Part shown: piece after piece, positions 1 to 6,179 of the stretch
Numbering within the stretch: the stretch's first letter is position 1
How the letters are laid out: each line of letters opens with the position of its first letter
Origin: Bacteroidales bacterium UBA5537
GTDB lineage: Bacteria; Bacteroidota; Bacteroidia; Bacteroidales; Lentimicrobiaceae
Length of the DNA: 9,296 nucleotides
Reading direction: 5' to 3'
Assembly (NCBI GenBank): GCA_002426025.1
Contig: DINP01000026.1
Coordinates: 1-9,296, forward strand
The notes under the pieces: model-generated
The model's database searches: none
Told to the model about the DNA's origin: nothing
Seen by the model: only the letters and a program-made list of their open reading frames with translations
Position numbers and translations under genes: made by a program

Positions 1-1301
1 ATGCTTTCCATTATAGTTTTCTTGAGGTTGGCAATTTCAACTTCAATTTTATTCAGAAAAAGGTTTTTCGTATTTCCACGGTTTAGCAGGTTAGTTCGTT
101 CTGCATTCAAAGTCATCAGATTGGTAATCAACTGATTTAGCAGAGGGTCCTGAACATCCATTGATGAGGGCGCGATAAGGTCAGACATGTCGCGGTTTGC
201 TTCGAAATAGTCACGTATGTAATCGTAATACTTTTTCTGCATTATTAGAACGGCACGCTGGCTTTCCAACTCATTCATTTTCTCGTAAGATTTCTGACCC
301 TGAAAACTCAAGTCCATAACCCTGTTAGATGTCCTGAAATTCTGTAACTTGCTTTCGGCGAAAGTGAGCGAATCGGAAACTTCACTTATCTGGCTATCAA
401 TGAATTTAACTGTATTAATTGCAATTCTATTCTTCTTCTCGAGATTGCGTTCAAGATAGGCATTTGAAAGAGTGTTGAGAAAATCAGAAATTTTATACTT
501 ATTGTCACCGCTCATGGTGATAACAACAAGCGAAGATGTTTTGGAAGTATTGATAGCAGAAATAGAACTTTGATAGAGTAGTGTCAAAAGATTTAAATTG
601 TTGAAGACAAAATAGGTTTTCTGCCTTTGCGAACGGGCAGCAGCCTGCTTATCGAGCAAATGAACTTTGAAATTAAAGTATTTTCCTTTGATTTCTTCCC
701 CAAATTTATAAGTGCCTTTAATTCTGACGGTATCGGCCAGAAACTTCACATCATCTTCAAGATAACTGTACATTGGGATGTTAACACCGAATGTTTCGAT
801 CATTACCTCTTTATCGTTCAGAATCTTAAAATGCATCGGCAGTTCAATAGGCTGAAGGCTCGATTTATCTATGCTTACCTGTATGGGAGGATTACCATAA
901 ATCTCTTTATCCGATTTAAAAAAATCATACTTCAGCATATCCCCGAAAGTATAATCTTCTTCAAAGATGGTAACTTCAAGATTAAGCTGTGTAATAGCAT
1001 CATTTATCAGTGTGAATGACTGCAGCACACCAAGTTCATTTTCAATATTCTGGTTGCCCCCGAATAATCCGAAACCCTGCATGATGTCCTGAGAATCCAT
1101 AAAAGAGTTCTTCTCATTTTCTTTAAGGAGCAGGATTGTTTGATTGCGGTACTGCGTGGTGGCTAATTTGTTAAACAGGTATGTAGCGCCCAGAAAAAAC
1201 AACACTGAAATAACAAACCAATGTTTATAACGGAGCAACTTGAAGACAAGTTCTTTGTAATCGGTTTTTTGCTGAAAAATTTCTTCTGATTTCTTCGCCA
1301 T
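1..1301 (-). CDS. Wzz/Wzc-type polysaccharide co-polymerase, N-terminal part (gene continues past the left edge)
   Basis: I read this frame through from the ATG at 1299-1301 to the left edge: 433 codons with no stop, so the 3' part lies outside the window. The product starts MAKKSEEIFQQ, followed by a short basic stretch and one transmembrane helix at about residues 26-44 (HWFVISVLFFLGATYLF). A large periplasmic region of the Wzz family follows, including an NIENELGVLQS segment near residue 85 and FRTSNRVMDLS from residue 322. From about residue 280 it is rich in charged heptad-like helix, probably coiled coil. Proteins of this kind regulate chain length and contact the Wza channel; many carry a second membrane helix and a C-terminal BY-kinase domain. 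Neither is visible here, so whether this is a kinase or a kinase-less Wzz cannot be decided. It starts 6 bases after the wza-like stop, which implies co-transcription. The leader has no Shine-Dalgarno sequence. Confidence 0.88.
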   Translation of the reverse strand, partial: MAKKSEEIFQQKTDYKELVFKLLRYKHWFVISVLFFLGATYLFNKLATTQYRNQTILLLKENEKNSFMDSQDIMQGFGLFGGNQNIENELGVLQSFTLINDAITQLNLEVTIFEEDYTFGDMLKYDFFKSDKEIYGNPPIQVSIDKSSLQPIELPMHFKILNDKEVMIETFGVNIPMYSYLEDDVKFLADTVRIKGTYKFGEEIKGKYFNFKVHLLDKQAAARSQRQKTYFVFNNLNLLTLLYQSSISAINTSKTSSLVVITMSGDNKYKISDFLNTLSNAYLERNLEKKNRIAINTVKFIDSQISEVSDSLTFAESKLQNFRTSNRVMDLSFQGQKSYEKMNELESQRAVLIMQKKYYDYIRDYFEANRDMSDLIAPSSMDVQDPLLNQLITNLMTLNAERTNLLNRGNTKNLFLNKIEVEIANLKKTIMES

Positions 1302-1307
1302 CGGGTA

Positions 1308-2072
1308 TTATCTGAAAAAGTATAAAACTGTAACAAGCGTTGTGGCTGTTGCCAGGAATGTAGAATAGGTGAACGTTCTAAGGTTCCTGAATTTCGTTTT
1401 TATTGGTTCAACAATAACAATATCATTGGGTTGCAGGTAGAAATAATCTCCTTCAATAATTGCTTTATCTGTAAGATCAATAGAAAAATAACGGTAAAGT
1501 CCGTTTTTTTCCCTGATCAGGGTAACATTGCTCTTATCGCCATAATCAGTCATTCCACCGGCATAGCCAATAGCCTGAAAAATGTTGATCTGTTCCTTAT
1601 AGAACGGAAACTCACCCTGGTTTCGTACTTCACCAAGTACAGTAATATTACTGTTCACAAATTTAATGGTAATAGAAGTATTACTGAGATACTGTGTCAA
1701 TTCGGCCTCAATCTTGTCTTTGGCTTCCTTAAGGGTGAGGTTGTTTACATCTATTTCGCCGATAAAGGGGAAGTCAATTTTTCCATTATCGTTAACGGTG
1801 TAGCTTATGAGGTTAATATCAATTCCACCGGTTAAATTTGACTCGTTGCTGAATACCCGCGCATTTTGTTCTTCGATACTCAGTACTTTAATATACAGAT
1901 TGTCGAACGGCTGTATGCGCTTTATGGGGCGAGTTTTGAAGTATTCGGCTTTTAAATTCTGGGTGGTTTCGTCTTGTACATATTTTAACTTTTCCTGAGG
2001 TACACAGGATGAAAACATCAAAACGGATAGCAGCAGAATAAGCGTTAAGTAGTTGGGGCAGGCCTTGTTCAT
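1308..2072 (-). CDS. Wza-type polysaccharide export outer-membrane lipoprotein
   Basis: The 254-residue product starts with a lipoprotein signal: MNKACPNY, a hydrophobic stretch (residues 8-20) and a lipobox LMFSSC with Cys23 as the likely lipidated residue. After a linker comes the Poly_export domain (about residues 50-140: KRIQPFDNLYIKV, then NDNGKIDFPFIGEIDV and LTLKEAKDKIEAEL). One SLBB-type domain follows (about 143-222: ITVLGEVRNQGEFPFY, then QAIGYAGGMTDYGDKSNV and YLQPNDIVIVEP). A hydrophobic helix at about 234-252 ends in FFR. Family members form an oligomeric outer-membrane channel for capsule or exopolysaccharide. At 254 residues it is shorter than E. coli Wza (about 380), with one SLBB domain instead of two; the C-terminal helix may take the place of Wza's membrane-spanning helix (inference). 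The adjacent downstream co-polymerase is its expected partner. The first ATG is preferred because it puts the signal sequence at the N-terminus. Confidence 0.93.
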   Translation of the reverse strand: MNKACPNYLTLILLLSVLMFSSCVPQEKLKYVQDETTQNLKAEYFKTRPIKRIQPFDNLYIKVLSIEEQNARVFSNESNLTGGIDINLISYTVNDNGKIDFPFIGEIDVNNLTLKEAKDKIEAELTQYLSNTSITIKFVNSNITVLGEVRNQGEFPFYKEQINIFQAIGYAGGMTDYGDKSNVTLIREKNGLYRYFSIDLTDKAIIEGDYFYLQPNDIVIVEPIKTKFRNLRTFTYSTFLATATTLVTVLYFFR

Positions 2073-2244
2073 AATACAAATTTTTCGCTGTAGCTAAAGT
2101 TTTTAAATGGTTTTCGGGTAAGGGCAATTCTGAACCAAAAATTGTATTGAACCCCGGGCTATAACATTTCCCTGCTTATTTTGTTCACTCCTTAACCACT
2201 GTTAATGTTTTTAATAAACTGAATATCTGATTGTTTAGTCTCTT
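2073..2244. other. 172-bp intergenic spacer between the sugar transferase and wza-like genes
   Basis: The spacer is AT-rich and I see no gene in it. I looked on the minus strand for the Bacteroidetes -7 element TAnnTTTG and found no match. There is no clear stem followed by a T-run that would end transcription after the sugar transferase. Read-through from the sugar transferase gene into the wza-like gene is the simplest reading. The gap is much wider than the others inside the two gene blocks, so a weak internal promoter or a processing site cannot be excluded. Confidence 0.5.
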
Positions 2245-3651
2245 TTACTGGCCTGATCCCCTAACAACAGTCTGCACTGTTTTAAGCATCAGAATCAAAT
2301 CCATTTTAAACGACCATGAATCAATATACTGAAGGTCTAATTTCATCCATTCATCGAATGAAATATTGTTGCGGTTAGGAGCTATCTGCCATATACAGGT
2401 AATTCCAGGTCGCATGGATAATCGTCTCAACTGCCAGCGCTCGTATTGTTTTACTTCACTTGGTAATGGTGGTCTGGGTCCGACAAGTGACATATCGCCC
2501 TTCAAAATATTGATAAATTGTGGAACTTCATCAAGTCCTGTTTTGCGCAGAAACCGGCCGATGCTTGTTATTCTTGGGTCGTTTTTGATTTTGAAAACAG
2601 GTCCGTCCATTTCATTTTGCGATTCGAGCAAAGCTTTCAGTTTCTCAGCATCCTGAACCATTGTCCGGAACTTATAAATATTGAACTCGCGGCCCCGAAG
2701 ACCGACCCGCTTCTGTTTGAATACAATGGGGCCTTTGGAGGTTAGTTTAATTGCCAGTATTATCAGCAACAATATTGGCGACCAGATAAGCAGAATAAAG
2801 AAAGATGCAAAAATATCAACAACAAATTTCCATTGATGCGCTACCCTGTTTGCGGGGGTATTCATGAACGAAAGAAAAGGAACATCGTCGAAATAGCTTA
2901 GAAATGTTTTGGTTGCCGACATGTGAAAGAATGATGATTGCATTCTGAAAATCACCCCGATCTCTTCGCAGGCATAAACCATTTTTTTTATCTCTTCCTG
3001 ATTTATATCGTTGCGACAGTATAATACCTCATCAACCACATGGAATTTTATAAGGCAAGGAAGGCTCTTTGTCTGTTGAATTACTTTGACTCGGCTACCA
3101 AATACCTCGTTAATCAATTCCGAGTCAGAAATAATAGCCATTATCCTGAAACCCCATTCTTTATGAAGATAAAGTCTTTCTATAAAATCAATGCAATTCT
3201 GATCGGCAATCAGAATTATATTCCGGGTATTCATACCCTTGTCAAGCAGGTTCTTGTGGTATTTATAGGAAGATATTATAATGATATTCAGGATGATAAA
3301 GTCGAAAACAGCAAAGGTGACCAGAACATAGTTATTTACTGTATTGAGCTTGAACAGCAGCATAAACAGCATAAGTATTGCTGTCCCGGTAAGGATGAAA
3401 AGAAGGCTTTCGATCATGATAATGATAGAATCCTTGGCCCGGTAGAATTTGGTTAGGTTGGTTTTGTGAACCCCGAAGAACCAAAGCGGTATAATCAACA
3501 TACCAATCGTCAGATACTGGCTGTTGTAAGTAAGATTTGCCTGAAAATACCAGCGCACAAATTGAAAGGCACCGATAAATGCAAGCACGGACACTATCGT
3601 AATGATAATACCGAAAATGCGGCTACCTAAATCTTCCCGTTCGCGTATCAT
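2245..3651 (-). CDS. Polyprenyl-phosphate sugar-1-phosphate transferase (WbaP/WcaJ-type initiating enzyme)
   Basis: This 468-residue protein has the architecture of polyisoprenyl-phosphate hexose-1-phosphate transferases that start exopolysaccharide repeat units. The N-terminus has four membrane helices (about residues 11-35, 43-60, 74-100, 107-128). A Rossmann-like, CoA-binding-type domain follows (about 142-245). A membrane-associated helix at about 276-301 leads into the bacterial sugar transferase domain. That domain shows FKQKRVGLRGREFNIYKFRTM (311-331), NDPRITSIGRFLRKTGLDEVPQ (357-378) with the catalytic-type Asp374-Glu375 pair, GDMSLVGPRPP (385-395) and MRPGITCIWQI (413-423). The reaction is transfer of sugar-1-phosphate from a UDP-sugar to undecaprenyl phosphate at the inner membrane; which sugar cannot be read from sequence. 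The length is normal for the family. It is the first gene after the 581-bp spacer, so it may head its own transcript with the wza-like and co-polymerase genes. The start follows an A/T-rich leader without a Shine-Dalgarno sequence. Confidence 0.95.
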   Translation of the reverse strand: MIREREDLGSRIFGIIITIVSVLAFIGAFQFVRWYFQANLTYNSQYLTIGMLIIPLWFFGVHKTNLTKFYRAKDSIIIMIESLLFILTGTAILMLFMLLFKLNTVNNYVLVTFAVFDFIILNIIIISSYKYHKNLLDKGMNTRNIILIADQNCIDFIERLYLHKEWGFRIMAIISDSELINEVFGSRVKVIQQTKSLPCLIKFHVVDEVLYCRNDINQEEIKKMVYACEEIGVIFRMQSSFFHMSATKTFLSYFDDVPFLSFMNTPANRVAHQWKFVVDIFASFFILLIWSPILLLIILAIKLTSKGPIVFKQKRVGLRGREFNIYKFRTMVQDAEKLKALLESQNEMDGPVFKIKNDPRITSIGRFLRKTGLDEVPQFINILKGDMSLVGPRPPLPSEVKQYERWQLRRLSMRPGITCIWQIAPNRNNISFDEWMKLDLQYIDSWSFKMDLILMLKTVQTVVRGSGQ

Positions 3652-3679
3652 TCAATCAAATAGGATGTAATTTATTAGT

Positions 3680-3731
3680 TAATAACCAAAATCCTCTTCA
3701 GTAATACCCAAAAGGTTAATTAATAACAAAA
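3680..3731. repeat. Three imperfect direct repeats of TAATAaC(C)AAAA
   Basis: Copies read TAATAACCAAAA (3680-3691), TAATACCCAAAA (3702-3713) and TAATAACAAAA (3721-3731). Their starts are 22 and 19 bp apart, close to two helical turns, and the nearest copy lies about 30 bp upstream of the sugar transferase start. Spacing and position would suit an operator or promoter-proximal site. The motif is short and the DNA is very AT-rich, so chance is a real alternative. Confidence 0.35.
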
Positions 3732-3750
3732 CTGTGATTCATAATGTTTG

Positions 3751-3769
3751 TAAAGCACTATGTGCTTTA
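3751..3769. repeat. Perfect inverted repeat / hairpin TAAAGCAC-TAT-GTGCTTTA
   Basis: The arms at 3751-3758 and 3762-3769 are exactly complementary around a 3-base centre, giving an 8-bp stem. It lies about 100 bp upstream of the sugar transferase start. On the minus strand, which carries all the genes, no T-run follows, so it is a poor intrinsic terminator for the upstream genes. On the plus strand a short T-rich stretch follows, but there is no plus-strand gene for it to end. It could be a dyad operator or a structured element of a 5' leader. Confidence 0.55.
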
Positions 3770-3938
3770 TTCTTGTCAATTGTTTAGTGGTCTGAAAAAC
3801 AATACTATAGATCAGGAAATGATTGCGTAAAATAATTTAACATTGCTTCTTTGTTAAGTGTCATTTACCTTTCCAAAGTTTTACACACCAGAATTGTTTT
3901 TCTTTTGTAAACTAAACAGTTGCGAAATTAAAGTAGAT

Positions 3939-3946
3939 CAAATTTA
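3939..3946 (-). promoter_or_regulatory. Weak candidate -7 element (TAAATTTG) of a Bacteroidetes promoter
   Basis: Read on the minus strand this is TAAATTTG, which fits the Bacteroidetes -7 consensus TAnnTTTG. The upstream partner is poor: only a TTG (plus-strand CAA at 3962-3964), with a 15-base gap where about 19-21 is usual. If used, it would give the sugar transferase gene a leader of roughly 280 bases containing the hairpin and the three repeats. It is the only TAnnTTTG match I found on that strand in the spacer. Confidence 0.2.
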
Positions 3947-4052
3947 AGCCATATTACCATTCAATTGTTACTTTTTTGTTCTAAATTAACGTAAAAACAT
4001 CATCTTTATGATTTTAAAACCTATAAATAACTGATATATAGTCCTATACTAC

Positions 4053-4073
4053 CAGGATTAAATATTTGTCCTG
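4053..4073. repeat. Imperfect palindrome with CAGGA/TCCTG arms
   Basis: CAGGA at 4053-4057 pairs with TCCTG at 4069-4073. The 11-base centre contains AAATATTT, itself self-complementary, so the whole is a near-symmetric AT-cored dyad. It lies about 160 bp beyond the end of the Alg13-like gene. No T-run follows it on the minus strand. An operator is possible, and chance is also possible. Confidence 0.3.
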
Positions 4074-4232
4074 ATGAAAAAAGTTATGAACTACACTGAT
4101 CAATAAATTGCAAATCTTTTTGGGAATGTGGATTTAACTATCAGGGTTCAGAAAATGGCATTCTTTTGCAAATGAGATCTATTTGAAGAGCTTGGTTTTC
4201 ATTGATTAAGAGTTGCTGTAAGATTGTCGGCT

Positions 4233-4712
4233 TCAGGCAGAAATAACTTCTTTTAAATATTCAATTAGTCTGCTGGAGGCACCTGGCCCTATTGCAGGTG
4301 CAGGTTTCATTTCAGACGCGTTATCGAGTGCTTGCTGAAGTTCAGTTTCAGAATAAACGGCCTTCACAAACCCCAGTTTGGCAAAGCTCTTAGCAGTAGC
4401 AAGCTGATGATCATTTCGGTGTTCGTGAAATTGGGCAAGCCGGGGCATTACAATAATTGGTTTTGAATGCTGAAGAGCTGAAATAATGGTTCCCATACCG
4501 GCATGGCTGACTATAATATCGGCTTCCTTAAATTTGATATCGAACAATTCTGGTGAAATAAAATCAGTTGACTCAAAGCCGCCAGGAACATAGGATGCTC
4601 TGGAGATTTGAGCAAAAATATCCACAAAGCCTTTTTTAACGGCCCATTCGTCAATGGCTCTCATCATTCTGTCAAAGGGTTCCTGTGTACCTACAACAAC
4701 AAATATTTTCAT
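4233..4712 (-). CDS. Alg13/PssE-like glycosyltransferase subunit (GT28 C-terminal domain)
   Basis: This 159-residue protein is a stand-alone GT28 C-terminal domain, the nucleotide-sugar-binding half of a two-part transferase. Visible family features are MKIFVVVGTQEPFDRMMRAID at the N-terminus, SHAGMGTI at 69-76 (nucleotide-sugar-binding loop), KPIIVMPR at 84-91 and EHRNDHQ at 97-103. The length is typical for PssE, CpsG/EpsF and Alg13-like proteins. It needs a membrane-associated Alg14-like partner, encoded immediately upstream with a 4-base ATGA overlap (4709-4712) that should couple their translation. In rhizobia the PssD/PssE pair is associated with glucuronic acid transfer and in streptococci the related pair adds galactose, so donor and linkage are open here. 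It has no signal peptide or membrane segment and should act on the cytoplasmic face. It is the last gene before the 581-bp spacer. Confidence 0.93.
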   Translation of the reverse strand: MKIFVVVGTQEPFDRMMRAIDEWAVKKGFVDIFAQISRASYVPGGFESTDFISPELFDIKFKEADIIVSHAGMGTIISALQHSKPIIVMPRLAQFHEHRNDHQLATAKSFAKLGFVKAVYSETELQQALDNASEMKPAPAIGPGASSRLIEYLKEVISA

Positions 4713-5170
4713 GTTATGACATTTCCTTTAAAAACGGTTGGGGCATTGGTGGCAAGTTGTTCCCATTGAGTCATATGTATGGTAGCGAAAGGTTTTGCCA
4801 GGCGTCCGCTCATCGAAATTTTCTCCACATTGGCAATGCTATCGAGCCAGATGGTTTTTTTAAGTGTAAGTTTTCCCCAGATGATCGCAAGCAAACCGGG
4901 GGCTGCACCGGTAGATATAATAATGTCGGGTCTTACTTTTATAACAACCCAGATGACTTCGAATGACATTACAATCAACTTGAGTTTATTCCAGCGATTG
5001 GCATCAGTTACTGCATGAAATGCTGAATCTGAAACCTGTTTCTGGTAGCCTTCATGTGTTGACATATATACAACTTCACAACCTTCAAAAGCAGGTCGAA
5101 GCCGAAGAAGCTGAATCCAATGCCCTCCACCTGAAGCAACAGCAAGTATCTTCTTTCTTTTTATTGTCAT
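4709..5170 (-). CDS. Alg14/PssD-like glycosyltransferase subunit
   Basis: The 153-residue product matches the Alg14 family. It has an N-terminal strand and glycine loop (KKILAVASGGGHWIQLLRL, with SGGGH at 13-17), a hydrophobic segment at about 63-78 likely to dip into the membrane, RPDIIISTGAAPG (80-92), KKTIWLDSIANV (104-115) and a FATIHMTQWEQL stretch near 128-139. Alg14-like proteins supply the acceptor-lipid half of a split GT-B enzyme and recruit the Alg13-like catalytic half, the next gene. The eukaryotic N-terminal membrane anchor is absent, as in bacterial PssD/CpsF proteins. The stop and the partner's start share ATGA. It begins 10 bases after the CapA-like stop, so it is in the same operon. 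Role: addition of one sugar to the lipid-linked repeat unit on the inner side of the membrane. Confidence 0.92.
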   Translation of the reverse strand: MTIKRKKILAVASGGGHWIQLLRLRPAFEGCEVVYMSTHEGYQKQVSDSAFHAVTDANRWNKLKLIVMSFEVIWVVIKVRPDIIISTGAAPGLLAIIWGKLTLKKTIWLDSIANVEKISMSGRLAKPFATIHMTQWEQLATNAPTVFKGNVIT

Positions 5171-5180
5171 CTGTAAAAGC

Positions 5181-6179
5181 TTAAGCTTTAAATAGTTTCG
5201 AGCTGAATTTCTTTATTATGGCTCCGTTAAGTTCGTAAAAACGGTAAATTAATTCCAGCTTCATTTTTATTCTCATTATCAAAGGCTTCTTTGAAGAGAA
5301 GTTTGATTGACAGAATTCATGAAGTTCTTTTTCAGAAATCTGTGAAAGTTGAACAAGCCTGAAATCTTTTTGTTGGCTAAGATAGAGTTTTGTTTCGCCT
5401 TCAGGGATAGAAAACAAACTGACCAGACCCTTTTGGGTTAAACCTGAGAAATTCTGGTCGAAAATGAAGTTACCATGACTGTAAAAGACATTGGTCTTCC
5501 CAATTTTGCTAACTGGTTGAACCACATGTGGATGGTGTCCGATAATATAGTCAAAGCCAGCCTCACTTAATTGAAATGCCAGTTTTTTTTGCGCTTCATT
5601 TTCAAGGGTATAGTATTCTTCACCCCAGTGAATGCTTAGAATTCTGATTTCATCAGCTTGTTTTTCTGTGAGATTCAGGTCATTTATCAGGCTTGCATAA
5701 TCACTCTTAAAGTAAGCCCCTTCATAATGTTTATCACTGACAAGACTGACAGCATAAAACATCATACGATATGAGTCCTGCTCAATTATGAGCGGCTGGT
5801 GGTCCTTTCCGCTGACCCCGATGCCATTTTCTTCAAGTTTTACAATTGTATAATTGGCGGCATCAATTCCATGCTGGCCAAAATGATTGTTGGCAATACT
5901 TACTACTACCCGGGTATTCAATCCCTTAAGCAAATCAATAGTTTCGATCGGCGCCACATAAACACCACGGTCAATAGTAAGTTTGTCAATTTCATTATCA
6001 GGAGCCAGGCTTGCTTCAAAATTCAACAGCAAAACATCTGATGTCTGAATTACTCCTCTTACCTTTTTGCTGATAAGTTCGTTGTAGCGGCCTCTGAACC
6101 TGGTTAAAATACCACGGTGGTAGTGATGGACATTTTCGCCTGCCATCAGGTCGCCGGCACACATCAGCTTAATCGGCAT
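5181..6179 (-). CDS. CapA-like (PGA_cap) metallophosphoesterase, apparently cytoplasmic
   Basis: This 332-residue protein has the ordered motifs of the PGA_cap branch of calcineurin-like phosphoesterases: AGDLMAG (8-14), LNFEASL (52-58), SIANNHFGQHGID (94-106), SIHWGEEYY (182-190), GHHPHVVQP (214-222) and SHGNFIFDQ (234-242). The metal-ligand positions (Asp10, Asn53/Glu55, Asn98-His99, His184, His215/His218) appear intact, so the enzyme is probably active. Founder CapA/PgsA proteins of poly-gamma-glutamate capsule are membrane-anchored and face outward. This one starts four residues before the first core strand, and an in-frame TAG at 6186-6188 excludes a longer start, so there is no signal peptide or anchor. 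The C-terminal 35 residues are basic and could touch the membrane. It overlaps the CapK-like gene by 11 bases. No CapB/CapC is present, so poly-glutamate synthesis is unlikely; a role in modifying the polysaccharide is inferred from the neighbours. Its substrate is unknown. Confidence 0.88.
   Translation of the reverse strand: MPIKLMCAGDLMAGENVHHYHRGILTRFRGRYNELISKKVRGVIQTSDVLLLNFEASLAPDNEIDKLTIDRGVYVAPIETIDLLKGLNTRVVVSIANNHFGQHGIDAANYTIVKLEENGIGVSGKDHQPLIIEQDSYRMMFYAVSLVSDKHYEGAYFKSDYASLINDLNLTEKQADEIRILSIHWGEEYYTLENEAQKKLAFQLSEAGFDYIIGHHPHVVQPVSKIGKTNVFYSHGNFIFDQNFSGLTQKGLVSLFSIPEGETKLYLSQQKDFRLVQLSQISEKELHEFCQSNFSSKKPLIMRIKMKLELIYRFYELNGAIIKKFSSKLFKA

Larger units (their letters stand above)
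3652..4232. other. 581-bp non-coding spacer splitting the glycosyltransferase block from the initiation/export block
   Basis: No convincing open reading frame lies here on either strand. It is strongly AT-rich, more so than the flanking genes. It contains three short direct repeats close to the sugar transferase start (3680-3731), a perfect 8-bp-stem hairpin (3751-3769), a weak TAnnTTTG match (3939-3946, minus strand) and an imperfect palindrome (4053-4073). No clear intrinsic terminator follows the upstream block on the minus strand. The likely roles are a promoter and 5' leader for the sugar transferase-wza-wzc block, or a regulated leader inside one long transcript. A short non-coding RNA or a decayed gene is also possible, but I see no remnant to support either. 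Confidence 0.6.

Noticed and set aside
627..1019. Plus-strand ORF of 130 codons
   Set aside because: It lies antisense within the co-polymerase gene, whose minus-strand frame is intact and has recognisable Wzz features. The plus-strand translation has no family pattern.
1431..1835. Plus-strand ORF of 134 codons
   Set aside because: Antisense shadow of the wza-like gene; it has no domain pattern.
1888..2127. Minus-strand ORF of 79 codons overlapping the wza-like start
   Set aside because: It covers the lipoprotein signal region in another frame, is low in recognisable motifs, and would conflict with the well-supported wza-like gene.
3040..3456. Plus-strand ORF of 138 codons
   Set aside because: Antisense to the sugar transferase; its composition (repeated HKQH and Lys/Asp-rich runs) is that of a reversed membrane/soluble coding sequence, not a real protein.
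3751..3769. Hairpin as an intrinsic terminator of the upstream gene block
   Set aside because: On the minus strand the stem is followed by CAAACATT rather than a T-run, the stem has few GC pairs, and it lies more than 460 bases past the last stop codon.
3777..3970. Repeated AATTGTT strings (3778-3784, 3892-3898, 3963-3969)
   Set aside because: Short AT-rich words with irregular spacing; expected by chance in this composition.
4685..4966. Plus-strand ORF of 93 codons
   Set aside because: Antisense across the Alg13/Alg14-like overlap, where both minus-strand genes carry clear family motifs.
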